A stretch of DNA of 64,000 nucleotides from contig NZ_CP047020.1 in assembly GCF_009796285.1 (NCBI RefSeq), positions 8,618,001 through 8,682,000 of the forward strand. Reading direction: 5' to 3'. This stretch comes from Streptomyces broussonetiae. GTDB lineage: Bacteria > Actinomycetota > Actinomycetes > Streptomycetales > Streptomycetaceae. The notes beneath the pieces are model-generated. The model worked only from the letters and a program-made list of their open reading frames with translations, was not told where the DNA came from and did not search any database. The position numbers and the translations under genes are program-made. Each line of letters opens with the position of its first letter. Within the stretch, counting starts at the first letter, position 1. Below are positions 26,027 to 34,846 of the stretch, in pieces.

Positions 26027-27475
26027 TTGAGTCACAAGCGAATGCCCAAGCGCAAAGCCGCGATAGCGGTGGGCGGTGTCGCGGCGCTCGGAGCGGCGGC
26101 TCTCCTGCTGCCCAACGCCATGGCGTCCCAGGACAAGAACGACACGAACGCCGCGGGCACCCTCGGCACCGCGCGGACCCTGAAGGCCTCGGACGCCTCC
26201 GGCCTCGCCGCCCAGGTGCAGAAGATCCTCGGCACCGCCTTCGCCGGGTCGTACTACGACAGCGCCAAGCAGCAGCTGGTCGTCAACGTGGTCAACGGCG
26301 ACAGCAACACGGTCGTCCAGGCCAAGAACGCGGGCGCGGTCGTCCGCCAGGTGAAGAACAGCACCAAGGCGCTCAAGACCGCCGCAGGAACGCTCAGGAC
26401 CAAGGCGACGATCCCCGGCACGTCCTGGGCCGTCGACCCGCGCACCGACAAGATCCTCGTCACCGCCGACGCCAGCGTCACCGGCGCCAAGTGGAACAGA
26501 CTGCAGTCGACCGTGCAGAGCCTCGGCTCCGGCATGGCGACCCTGAAGAAGTCCGCCGGGAAGTTCAGCACCTTCGTCTCGGGCGGCGACGCCATCTTCG
26601 CCCAGACACAACAGGGTGGTGTCCGCTGCTCCCTCGGCTTCAACGTCACCGCGTCCGACGGCAGCCCCGCCTTCCTGACGGCCGGTCACTGCGGGGTCGC
26701 CGCCAAGGACTGGTCCGACTCCCAGAACGGCCAGCCCATCGCCACCGTGGACCAGGCGAAGTTCCCCGGCAACGACTTCTCGCTCGTCAAGTACAACGAC
26801 AAGACCACCCAGGCATCCAGCGAGGTCAACGCCGGCAACGGCCAGACCGTGCAGATCACCCGGGCCGCGGACGCCACCGTGGGCGAGACCGTGTTCCGCA
26901 TGGGCTCCACCACCGGCCTGCACAACGGCCAGGTCACCGGCCTCGACGCCACCGTGAACTTCGCGAGCGAGACCGTCCCGGGCGGCACCGACACCGTCAA
27001 CGGCCTCATCCAGACCAACGTCTGCGCCGAGGCCGGCGACAGCGGTGGCTCCCTGTTCACCCAGGACGGCAGCGCGGTCGGCCTCACCTCAGGCGGCAGC
27101 GGCGACTGCACCAGCGGCGGCGAGACCTTCTTCCAGCCGGTCACCGCCGCCCTGCAGGCCACCGGCGCGACGCTCGGCAACGGCGGCAGCGGCGGCGCGG
27201 GTGGCCAGTCCGGCTCCGCTGCCCCGTCCGCCTCGGCGAGCGACCCGTCCGGCGCCGGCGGCGACCAGTCCGGCTCCGCCGCCCCGTCCGCCTCGGCCAC
27301 CGACCCGTCGGGCAGCGGCGCTTCCGACCCGTCGGGCAGCGGAGCCACCGACCCGTCGGGCAGCGGGGCTTCCGACCCGTCCGGCGCCGGGTCGGGGGAC
27401 CAGTCCGGCAGCGGCAGCGACGTCTCCGGCAGCGGCTCCGCGAACGATGGATCGTCCCTGACCGGCACCCGCTGA
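26027..27475 (+). CDS. Secreted S1-family (alpha-lytic/streptogrisin-like) serine protease
   Basis: A 482-residue secreted protease. The basic start and hydrophobic stretch (to about residue 30) form a signal peptide. An alpha-lytic-protease-type propeptide follows (about 50-185), then the catalytic domain with H221 in TAGHC, D250 in GNDFSLV and S339 in GDSGGS. Residues about 385-482 are a Gly/Ser/Asp-Pro-Ser repeat tail, possibly a flexible surface linker. TTG 26027 is chosen because AGGAGGTC lies 8 bases upstream; the in-frame ATG 26042 would be too far from it. The terminal tail is compositionally repetitive DNA. Confidence 0.93.
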   Translation: MSHKRMPKRKAAIAVGGVAALGAAALLLPNAMASQDKNDTNAAGTLGTARTLKASDASGLAAQVQKILGTAFAGSYYDSAKQQLVVNVVNGDSNTVVQAKNAGAVVRQVKNSTKALKTAAGTLRTKATIPGTSWAVDPRTDKILVTADASVTGAKWNRLQSTVQSLGSGMATLKKSAGKFSTFVSGGDAIFAQTQQGGVRCSLGFNVTASDGSPAFLTAGHCGVAAKDWSDSQNGQPIATVDQAKFPGNDFSLVKYNDKTTQASSEVNAGNGQTVQITRAADATVGETVFRMGSTTGLHNGQVTGLDATVNFASETVPGGTDTVNGLIQTNVCAEAGDSGGSLFTQDGSAVGLTSGGSGDCTSGGETFFQPVTAALQATGATLGNGGSGGAGGQSGSAAPSASASDPSGAGGDQSGSAAPSASATDPSGSGASDPSGSGATDPSGSGASDPSGAGSGDQSGSGSDVSGSGSANDGSSLTGTR

Positions 27476-27537
27476 GCCGACCGTTTCACTCCGCACTCCC
27501 CGCCCGGCCTCACCCGCGGTTCCCGGCCGGCGGGGAC

Positions 27538-27571
27538 ACGGTCCGGTCCTCCGGCAGGAGGGCCGGACCGT
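27538..27571. terminator. Bidirectional terminator
   Basis: Stem ACGGTCCGG/CCGGACCGT, a T-G wobble, then CCTCC/GGAGG with a 4-base loop. It lies between the convergent protease and phosphatase genes. Confidence 0.85.
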
Positions 27572-27579
27572 CTCACGCC

Positions 27580-29721
27580 TCAGGCGCCGGGGCAGGCCCG
27601 CAGCAGCAGCACCGCCACATCGTCCGTGCGCCGCCGTACCTCCGCACTGTGCCGTACGACCTCGTCCGCCAGCTGTTCCAGCGGCCGGTCGCCGATCTCC
27701 GACAGCAGCGAGCCGAGGTCGGCCAGAGCGTCCTCGATGTCGATACCGGGGGACTCCACCAGACCGTCGGTGTACAGCACCAGGACCGAACCGCGCGCGA
27801 GGGGCACCTCGGTCGTCGGATACGCGGCGGCCGCGTCGATCCCGAGCAGCGGACCGCCGGCCAGGTCCAGCACCCGCACCCGCCCGTCCGGCCGTCGCAG
27901 CAACGGTGGCGGATGCCCGGCCCGCGCCATCACGGCCCGCCCGTGCGCCGGATCGAGCCGCAGGTACAGGCAGCTGGCGAACAGCTCGGAACCCAGGTCG
28001 ATCAGCAGCCGGTTGGTGCTGCTCATCACCTCGTGCGGCGCCTGCCCGACCGTGGTGTACGCCCGCACCCCGGTACGGATCTGCCCCATCAGGCCCGCCG
28101 CCGTCACATTGTGCCCCTGTACGTCCCCGATCACCGCCGACGTCAGCGGCAGCGTCGGCACCAGGTCGTAGAAGTCGCCGCCGATGTCCATGCCGTGCGT
28201 GGCCGGCAGGTAACGGGCCGCCGCCTCGATACCCGGCGGCGGCGCCAGCGAGCTGGGCAGCAGTGCCTGCTGAAGCCCGTGCGCCAGCCGGTGCTTGGCG
28301 TCGTAGAGCTGGGCGCGCTCCAGCGCCTGCGCGATCAGCCCGCCCAGGGAGGTCAGCACGGCCCGCTCGTCGGCGGGGAAGACATGCGGCTCGGCATACG
28401 CCAGCACACAGGTGCCCACCGGCCGCCCGGACGCGATCAGCGGCAGATACGCCCAGGCCGCGAAGCCGTCCGGGGTGTGGTGCCGGCCCGGATACAGCCG
28501 CTCCAACTGCTCACGCGAGTCGAAGAACGCGGGCACCCCGCTGGTCAGGGCATGGGTGCCCGGGGTGCGCTCGGTCAGCGGCAGCCCGTGGAACCGTTCC
28601 ACGATCCGCGGGTCGCCGTATCCCCGGTGCCCCAGCACATGCAGCCGCCCGCCCTGTGAACCGAGGATCACCACCGCCTGGCCGCCGACCGCCGGGGTCA
28701 CCTCGTCCCACACCAGCTGCACCACGTCCTGCACCCCCACCGCCTCGGTCAACGCCGCCGCGAGGCCCAGCACCTGCGAGATCGTCACCAGCCGGGACGC
28801 CGCCGGAGCGGTCTGCGGTGTCTCGTACGCCATGTCCGCCACCGCCCGGGCCCGGGTGATGCGCACGCTCAGCCCGGTCGTACTGGGATACATCCGGAAC
28901 GACAGCCACTCGCCCGGCGGACGCAGCGCCACGAACGACGTGACCTGCTGGCTGATCAGCGCCCCCCGGTAACGCTCCTCGTACATCGGGTCGTTGAGCC
29001 AGGGCACCGACTCCCACGGCACCGTCCCGAGCAGTTCCTCGGCCATCGTGCCGAGCATCTCGAGCGCGGCCGTGTTGACGAACGCAATCCGGCCGTACAG
29101 ATCCAGCGACATCAGCCCGTACGGCAGCCGGGACACCATCCGAACCGCCTCGACGGGGCCCAGCGTGCCGGCCGCGTCCGGCGCCGGCACCGCCAGCACA
29201 TCCGCCTCGGGGCCGATCGGCAGGTTCTTCGCTGCGGCCCGCTCCAGACGCCGTGCCAGCCCGTTGCAGGCCGCCATCAGATGTGCGCGCTCCCCTTCGG
29301 ACAGGTCCGGCGGATGCACGCCCGGCCAGATCACGAACACCGCGCCGTACACCCGGCTCTCGGTCGCCACGGGCATCGCGGCCAGCGCGAACGGGTACGG
29401 CAGGACCACCGCGATCCGCGGATAGGAGCGCGCCATCGCCTCCTCGCCGCCCACCCACACCAGCCGCCGCTCGCGCGCCGCGTCGGCGACCGGGATCGGT
29501 GCGCTCAGCCCGACCCGCTCCCACGGTGCCGCGAACGCCCGGGGCATCCCCGCGTGCACCGCCATCTCCAGGACCGGCCGGTCCGGCCGGAGCAGATACA
29601 CCGCGCCGGAGTGGGCGTGCACCTCCTCGAGCATCGTGGCCAGCGCGAACGACAGCAACGGCTGGGCGACCGCCGTCCTGTCGGCCGCCGGTGCCGGTCC
29701 CGGCCCTGGCCCGTCGGACAC
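27580..29721 (-). CDS. GAF/PAS-containing SpoIIE-type PP2C phosphatase
   Basis: A 713-residue regulator: a GAF domain (about residues 20-170), a PAS domain (about 190-300, LMSLDLYGRIAFVNTAALEMLGT), a second GAF (about 325-470), and a C-terminal SpoIIE/PP2C domain (about 490-710, GGDFYDLVP, GDVQGHN, VLYTDGLVES, RTDDVAVLLL). Unlike the other two phosphatases in this window it has no ATPase domain. It presumably dephosphorylates an anti-anti-sigma factor in response to a GAF/PAS signal. GTG 29721 has a strong GAGGAGGTGG site. It diverges from the LuxR-type regulator of the lanthipeptide cluster, with 384 bp between them in which I see no gene. Confidence 0.92.
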   Translation of the reverse strand: MSDGPGPGPAPAADRTAVAQPLLSFALATMLEEVHAHSGAVYLLRPDRPVLEMAVHAGMPRAFAAPWERVGLSAPIPVADAARERRLVWVGGEEAMARSYPRIAVVLPYPFALAAMPVATESRVYGAVFVIWPGVHPPDLSEGERAHLMAACNGLARRLERAAAKNLPIGPEADVLAVPAPDAAGTLGPVEAVRMVSRLPYGLMSLDLYGRIAFVNTAALEMLGTMAEELLGTVPWESVPWLNDPMYEERYRGALISQQVTSFVALRPPGEWLSFRMYPSTTGLSVRITRARAVADMAYETPQTAPAASRLVTISQVLGLAAALTEAVGVQDVVQLVWDEVTPAVGGQAVVILGSQGGRLHVLGHRGYGDPRIVERFHGLPLTERTPGTHALTSGVPAFFDSREQLERLYPGRHHTPDGFAAWAYLPLIASGRPVGTCVLAYAEPHVFPADERAVLTSLGGLIAQALERAQLYDAKHRLAHGLQQALLPSSLAPPPGIEAAARYLPATHGMDIGGDFYDLVPTLPLTSAVIGDVQGHNVTAAGLMGQIRTGVRAYTTVGQAPHEVMSSTNRLLIDLGSELFASCLYLRLDPAHGRAVMARAGHPPPLLRRPDGRVRVLDLAGGPLLGIDAAAAYPTTEVPLARGSVLVLYTDGLVESPGIDIEDALADLGSLLSEIGDRPLEQLADEVVRHSAEVRRRTDDVAVLLLRACPGA

Positions 29722-30105
29722 GCCACCACCTCCTCGTACGGCCGCGCGTGGCGCCCCGGGGGCCAGACTCCCTCGCGGGGGCGCGCCGCGCACGGCGAGC
29801 GCCCCGGCCCGGACGCCGCTGGACACCCGGATCCGTACCGACTCCTGTGCGGGCACCGGAAGCGCGGATGGCGTACGGGCGCCCCGCGTGCGCCCCCGCG
29901 CACCCTGATGGCCGAATCTCCGCGCCCGTGAACGAGAGACGCGCCCAAGAATGGGCAGGCACTTTCCGCGCCGCGGACCACCAGGCGGGCGGCGCACGGG
30001 AGAGGGGGAGGACCGCGCCGGTGATCACCGGGCGGGCCGCGACCGGCCGGTACGGCACGGGCGGCGAGGCGGAACGGTGTACGACGACCTGCGAGGGGGC
30101 GGGGC

Positions 30106-30714
30106 ATGATCCGGGTACTTCTGGTGCACGACGCGTGTCTGGAGCGATCGGTGCTGGCGGAATGGCTGGACCGGGAACCGGGTCTCGCCGTGGACGACAC
30201 GCCGTGGCGGAACGCCGCCGCGCGCATACGGTCCTTGTCGCCGGACGTGTGCGCGGCGGACCTGGCCTGCGTCGACGGCCATGGCACACCCCCGATCGGT
30301 GAGCTGTCCCCGGCGCGGAACGGCGGCCGGCCGCCGGCGCTGGTGGTGCTGGCCCACGCGAACCGGCCGGGCCTGCTCAAACGGGCCGCCGAGGCGGGCG
30401 CCCTCGGTTTCGTCGACAAGGCGGGCTCACCGGACCGGCTGGTGCACGCCATCCGCAGCGTCGCAGTGAGGGAACGTTTCGTCGATGCCTCGCTCGGCTT
30501 CGGATTCCTCAAGGCGGCCCAGATGCCGCTGACCAGACGCGAGCTGAGCGTCCTGTCCCTGGCGGCCGGCGGTGCCTCGATAGCGGAGATCGCCGGGAGC
30601 CTGCATCTGTCCCACGGCACGGTCCGCAACTACATGGCGTCGATCACCCGCAAGACGGGGGCCCGCAACCGGATCGACGCCATTCGCATATCGCGCGGGG
30701 AAGGGTGGCTGTGA
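30106..30714 (+). CDS. ramR: LuxR/NarL-type response regulator, RamR-like
   Basis: A 202-residue regulator with an N-terminal receiver-like domain (about 1-120) and a C-terminal LuxR helix-turn-helix (LTRRELSVLSLAAGGASIAEI to KTGARNRIDAIR). The receiver is atypical: D57 lies at the phospho-acceptor position and K is present in VDKAG, but the switch Thr/Ser is replaced by Ala in VVLAHANRP and the acidic pocket is reduced to HD. No sensor kinase is adjacent. It is convergent with the last transporter gene of the ram-like operon, 7 bases apart, and is the natural candidate activator of that operon. The symbol rests on context. Confidence 0.82.
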   Translation: MIRVLLVHDACLERSVLAEWLDREPGLAVDDTPWRNAAARIRSLSPDVCAADLACVDGHGTPPIGELSPARNGGRPPALVVLAHANRPGLLKRAAEAGALGFVDKAGSPDRLVHAIRSVAVRERFVDASLGFGFLKAAQMPLTRRELSVLSLAAGGASIAEIAGSLHLSHGTVRNYMASITRKTGARNRIDAIRISRGEGWL

Positions 30715-30721
30715 CCCGGAC

Positions 30722-32473
30722 CTAGGAGGGCAGGGGGGCCTGGTGTGGTGTCCAGCCTGCGGTCAGGCTCCGGTAGAGGGCCGAGGTGCGCAGCAGCTCC
30801 TCGTGGGTGCCGCAGACGGTGCGCGTGCCGTCCATGACCAGGATCCGCCCGGCACGGCGGGCGGAGCTGAGACGGTGGGCGACGATCACGAGCGTGCCGC
30901 CGGGGCGCGCGGCAAAGGCCCGTTCGGCGCGCGCCTCCGCCTCCGGGTCGAGATGGCAGGTCGCCTCGTCCAGCAGGGCGAGCGGGGCCGGCGAGAGATA
31001 GGCCCTGGTCAGCGCGATCAGCTGGCGCTCGCCGGCCGACAGCCCGGCCGGATCGACCCGGGCGCCGGGTCCGCCCAGCATCCGCAGCAGCGGGGCCAGC
31101 CCGACCGCGTCGGCGGCGGCCAGCAGCTCCGCCTCCGGCACGGGATCCGGGCGGAACAGGGACAGGTTCTCGGCGAGGGTGCCGCCGTGGACGTACGCCT
31201 CCTGCGGGATCAGCACGGTTGCCTGCGGCGCGGGGGCGGGGTTTCCGTACACCCGGATCGTGCCGCGCTGGGGGGTGAGCAGGCCGCAGACCAGTCCGGT
31301 GAGCGTCGATTTCCCGATGCCGCTGGGGCCCACGACGGCCAGGTGGGCGCCGGTGGGGAGGGTGAGGTCGAGGCCGTCGAGGACCGGTTCGGCGTCGGGG
31401 CCGTAAGCAAAGGTGACGGAGGCGAGGGTCAGGGCGGGGGAGTCCGGGGAGCGGGGAACCGACGGCTCCTGGCGGCCGCGGGGTGTGGGTGGCCGGCCGT
31501 GCGGTTCCCCGCACACCAGGGGCGCGCGGGTCAGTCTGCGCAGGACGACCGTCAGGCGGGAGCCGCTCGTGCCCAGGCCGTGGACCAGGTTCTGCAGGGC
31601 CGGGAGCAGGGACTGGGTGACATAGGCCAGCGCGCCGACCAGCGCGCCCGGGGTGACGCCGCGGCGCAGCAGCCAGGGTGTGGTGAGCAGCAGCAGGACC
31701 ACGGGCAGCTCACCGCCCACGGCCAGCGCGGCCGTACGGGCCAGACTCCAGCGGGCCAGGGCGCGGGCGGTGCGCAGCTCGGCGTCGATCCGCTCCCCGA
31801 CGTCCGCCGCGGCCCGCTCCTCGGCACCGGCCGCCGTGACGTCCCGCAGCCCCGGGCACAGTGCGCCCAGCTCCCCGGCCAGCGCCTCGTCGGCGGTGAG
31901 GAACGCCTCCTGACGGCGAGCCAGCGGCCGCAGCGTCGCCGCGAACAGGGCCACACCGGCCAGCAGGGGCGGCAGCACGACCGCCAGCAGCAACGGCGCC
32001 AGCGAGAACAGGCCGATCAGCGCACCGGCGGCGGTGAACAGGAACGAGCGCGAGACCATCACCACGCCCGCGAGCGTGTCCCGGGCCAGTTCCACCTGCT
32101 GGGTGAGCCCGGACAGCGCGCCCGGGTCCGCCTCCCGCACCCCACGCCCGACGACCGCCGTCACCAGCTGGTCCCGGGCCGGTTCGACCAGCGCGGCGAC
32201 CACGCCGTACACCCGCCCGGTGCCGTACGCCCCGGCACCCACGGCGAGCCCCGCCGCCCCCAGCCACAGCAGGCCCGTGCGTACGTCCCCGGCCAGGAAG
32301 CCGGCGTCCAGCGCCCGCGCAAGCGCGTACCCGGCGAGGAAGGTCTGCCCCGCCTCCAGCAGGGACCAGGCACCCAGCCGCAGCAGCACCCGCCACCGCG
32401 CCCGCAGAAACCGGGCCGCCCGCCTCAGTTGCCGCCCGGTGGCCGCCCCGGATCCGTGTCCTTCGTCGCGCAC
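30722..32473 (-). CDS. ramB: ABC half-transporter of the SapB-like cluster (RamB-like)
   Basis: A 583-residue exporter with a six-helix membrane domain (about residues 20-320) fused to an ATPase domain (about 360-580): Walker A GPSGIGKST, signature LSAGERQLIAL (variant of LSGGQ), Walker B LALLDEAT. It probably pairs with the product of the preceding gene to export the lanthipeptide. GTG 32473 with GGGAG upstream is the best start; further upstream sequence has poor coding character. It is the last gene of the operon. About 137 bp separate it from the other transporter gene. Confidence 0.85.
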   Translation of the reverse strand: MRDEGHGSGAATGRQLRRAARFLRARWRVLLRLGAWSLLEAGQTFLAGYALARALDAGFLAGDVRTGLLWLGAAGLAVGAGAYGTGRVYGVVAALVEPARDQLVTAVVGRGVREADPGALSGLTQQVELARDTLAGVVMVSRSFLFTAAGALIGLFSLAPLLLAVVLPPLLAGVALFAATLRPLARRQEAFLTADEALAGELGALCPGLRDVTAAGAEERAAADVGERIDAELRTARALARWSLARTAALAVGGELPVVLLLLTTPWLLRRGVTPGALVGALAYVTQSLLPALQNLVHGLGTSGSRLTVVLRRLTRAPLVCGEPHGRPPTPRGRQEPSVPRSPDSPALTLASVTFAYGPDAEPVLDGLDLTLPTGAHLAVVGPSGIGKSTLTGLVCGLLTPQRGTIRVYGNPAPAPQATVLIPQEAYVHGGTLAENLSLFRPDPVPEAELLAAADAVGLAPLLRMLGGPGARVDPAGLSAGERQLIALTRAYLSPAPLALLDEATCHLDPEAEARAERAFAARPGGTLVIVAHRLSSARRAGRILVMDGTRTVCGTHEELLRTSALYRSLTAGWTPHQAPLPS

Positions 32474-32609
32474 GCCTGTCAACTCCCGCTCCCGATACGG
32501 CACATGCGTACACCCCGGCCACCATCCGGTACGTCCATCGGCCCTCGTCTCCCGGTCCCGGCCTTCGCCGCTCGGCCACGGCGGGTCCCGCCGCGCGGCC
32601 CTGCCCACA

Positions 32610-34457
32610 TCAGCCCCGCGCCTGCGTCCGGGCCCCGCCGCCGACGCCGTCCTCTGCCCCGGCTCCCGCCGCGCCGTCCCCCTCACCCGCGAACACCGCC
32701 CGGTACTCCGCCTCCCGCCACAGCTCCCGATGGGTACCGACCGCCCTGATCCGGCCGCCGTCCAGCCAGGCGACCCGGTGCGCGCGGGCCGCCGTCGCCG
32801 GGCGGTGGGCGATCAGTAGGCGGGTCTCGGCCGGGGCGGGGGCCAGCAGGGTCTGGGTGATCCGGTGTTCCGTGACCGTGTCGAGGCTGGACAGGGCGTC
32901 ATCGAGGACGACAAGCCGGCCGCCGCGGGCGAAGGCGCGAGCCAGGCCCAGGCGTTGGGACTCGCCGCCGGAGCGGGGGGCGTCGGCGGTGCGGGTCGCG
33001 TAGCCGGCGGGCAGGCGGCGGACGAAGTCGTCGGCGTGGGCGCGCCGGGCGGCCGACCGGACGCCGGCCGGTGACCGGGCGGTGAGTCCGAAGCCGAGGG
33101 TGTCCTCGATCGTCGAGCCCAGCAGGACCGGGCGCTCGAAGGCGTAGGCCACGGCGCGGCGCAGCGCGTCGTGGGTGAGGTCGCGCAGCGGGACGCCGTC
33201 GAGCAGGACCTCGCCCGCATCCGGGTCGGCGAGCCGGCCGGCCACCTCGGCGAGCAGGGACTTGCCCGCGCCGGAGCGGCCGACCAGCGCCAGGGTCGTG
33301 CCGCCCGGGATCGTCAGATCCAGCCCGTCCAGGACCGTACGGCCGCCACGCCGTGCGGTCACCGCGCGCAGTTCCAGCCGGCCGGGGCCGGGGGGCAGGC
33401 CGCGGGTGCCGTACACCGGGCGCGGCTCGGCCGACACCTCGGCGAGCCGTCCGGTCGCCGCGCGGGCCCTGCCCAGCGCGGCCAGCTGTCCGACCAGCGC
33501 GCCGACACCGGTGGCCAGCACCGCGTACCGGGAGGCGGCCAGCACCTCGCCCACCGACAGCCGGTGCCGGGCCAGCAGCAGCCCGGCCACCGCCAGCACG
33601 CCCAGGTTGAGCAGCGGCGCCACCGTGACCGCCTGCGCGGCGGCCCGCCCCTGCACCTGCCACATCCGCAGCCCGGCGCGCGCCAGTTCGGGCAGCGGCG
33701 CCAGGATCCGGGCCGTCTCCCGGTCCTCGGCGCCCGCCGCCCGAATCGTCCGGGTGCCGCCGATGGCTTCCGCCAGCGCGGCGGCGATCCGGCCCTGCAC
33801 CCGCTGGTAATCGGCCACGCACGCCGAGGTGTCCCGGGTGAACGCGCGCAGCAGCAGGGCCAGGACCGGCGCCCCGGCGAGGAACACGGCCGCCAGCCAC
33901 GGGTCGAGCAGGCCGAGCGCCACCACGCCGCCGACGGGCCCGGCGAGCGCGGCGAGCAGCGCGGCCAGCGCGCCCGGCGCCGTCCCGGCCTGCGCCGCGT
34001 TTCCGACCCACCGGGCCACCAGGTCCCCGGCGCCGAACCGGGCCGTCGCACGCGGGCCCAGGGCCAGCACATGCCCGGTGACGTGCCGACGCAGCCAGGC
34101 AGTGGTGTACGCGCCGACCGTGCCGGTCAGGACGCCCGCGCAGCCGTCCAGCAGGGCGAGGAGCAGCACGACCCCGGCACACCAGCCGATCCAGAGGCCG
34201 GCGGGGGCGTGGGCCAGCAGCAGGTCCAGGGTGTGGCCGAGGAGGGCCGGCAGCAGCAGGCCGGCCGCCGTGGCGGCGGTACTCACCGCGCACAACGCGG
34301 CACAGCGCACGCCACCCTGCCGCAACGCCGCGCGCGACAGGTCACGACCGGTCACCGAACCGGCGCTGCCGTCACGGGAGTTCACCGACTCCATCGACTC
34401 CATCGACTCCATCGACTCCATCGACTTCAATGACTCCATCGGCTCCATCGGCTCCAT
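32610..34457 (-). CDS. ramA: ABC half-transporter of the SapB-like cluster (RamA-like)
   Basis: A 615-residue exporter: membrane domain about residues 45-330, ATPase domain about 370-600 with Walker A GRSGAGKS, signature RSGGESQRLGLARA and Walker B LVVLDDALS. Its N-terminus is unusual: residues 1-24 are tandem Met-Glu-Ser/Pro triplets encoded by 9-bp DNA repeats, each carrying an ATG. The first ATG (34457) follows GAGG and was taken as the start, but any of the repeated ATGs or the GTG just after them could be used. It lies downstream of the precursor gene, separated by a strong hairpin. Confidence 0.85.
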   Translation of the reverse strand: MEPMEPMESLKSMESMESMESMESVNSRDGSAGSVTGRDLSRAALRQGGVRCAALCAVSTAATAAGLLLPALLGHTLDLLLAHAPAGLWIGWCAGVVLLLALLDGCAGVLTGTVGAYTTAWLRRHVTGHVLALGPRATARFGAGDLVARWVGNAAQAGTAPGALAALLAALAGPVGGVVALGLLDPWLAAVFLAGAPVLALLLRAFTRDTSACVADYQRVQGRIAAALAEAIGGTRTIRAAGAEDRETARILAPLPELARAGLRMWQVQGRAAAQAVTVAPLLNLGVLAVAGLLLARHRLSVGEVLAASRYAVLATGVGALVGQLAALGRARAATGRLAEVSAEPRPVYGTRGLPPGPGRLELRAVTARRGGRTVLDGLDLTIPGGTTLALVGRSGAGKSLLAEVAGRLADPDAGEVLLDGVPLRDLTHDALRRAVAYAFERPVLLGSTIEDTLGFGLTARSPAGVRSAARRAHADDFVRRLPAGYATRTADAPRSGGESQRLGLARAFARGGRLVVLDDALSSLDTVTEHRITQTLLAPAPAETRLLIAHRPATAARAHRVAWLDGGRIRAVGTHRELWREAEYRAVFAGEGDGAAGAGAEDGVGGGARTQARG

Positions 34458-34458
34458 G
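34387..34458 (-). repeat. Eight 9-bp tandem repeats at the start of the ramA-like gene
   Basis: On the mRNA strand the units read GATGGAGTC or close variants (GATGGAGCC, one ATTGAAGTC). Seven units contain ATG and one TTG, all in frame, and each supplies a GGAG sequence 5 bases before the next ATG. The array therefore provides a series of overlapping start codons and ribosome sites. Copy-number change would not shift the frame. Confidence 0.9.
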
Positions 34459-34548
34459 GGCAGCGGCCTCGCTCGATCGCACGGGAACGGAGTCGGGTCC
34501 GAGCGCCTTGGGACGGGCCACGGGCTCGGGCGACCTCGGCCGGGCGCC

Positions 34549-34572
34549 GGGGGCCGGGGGCCGGGGGCGGGG
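34549..34572 (+). other. G-quadruplex-forming motif between precursor and transporter genes
   Basis: Three runs of five G and one of four G, separated by one or two C, on the plus strand (template strand of the ram-like operon). Very short loops favour a stable quadruplex. The mRNA carries the C-rich complement. Confidence 0.6.
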
Positions 34573-34637
34573 CAGTCGGCCCGCGCGGCTTGTGTTCGGG
34601 GTTTGTCCCCGCCGGGCCGGGCCGCAGGGGGAGGCCC

Positions 34638-34670
34638 CGGACGGCCCCTCCGGTGCGGAGGGGGCGTCCG
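34638..34670 (-). terminator. Attenuator hairpin after the lanthipeptide precursor gene
   Basis: Stem CGGACG/CGTCCG, one mismatch, then an 8-bp perfect stem CCCCTCCG/CGGAGGGG with a 3-base loop, beginning 23 bases after the precursor stop. It separates the abundant peptide message from the transporter message, as expected for this operon type. Confidence 0.8.
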
Positions 34671-34693
34671 GAGCCGTGGATGCGCCGGGCCGG

Positions 34694-34810
34694 TCAGAGA
34701 CAGAGCAGAATGCTCGCGGCGGAGACACAGGAGAGCAGGCTCACGGTGCTCGCGCCGCCGCCGTCGTGCTGTTCCTCGGACTCCAGGGTCTGCAGGTCGA
34801 GCAGTGCCAT
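34694..34810 (-). CDS. ramS: SapB/AmfS-family class III lanthipeptide precursor
   Basis: A 38-residue peptide. The leader begins MALLDLQTLE, the conserved LLDLQ helix recognised by LanKC enzymes, and is followed by a short acidic stretch and a GGG linker. The core ends in two copies of the ring motif SxxSxxxC: S21-S24-C28 (STVSLLSC) and S30-S33-C37 (SAASILLC), the same two-ring layout as SapB. The product should be a hydrophobic surfactant-like peptide that helps aerial hyphae to emerge. ATG 34810 has GGAAAGGA upstream. The gene lies 36 bases after the synthetase gene and before the transporters. Confidence 0.95.
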   Translation of the reverse strand: MALLDLQTLESEEQHDGGGASTVSLLSCVSAASILLCL

Positions 34811-34846
34811 GACGTTGTCCTTTCCTTCTCGGGGACGGGGGTTGTG

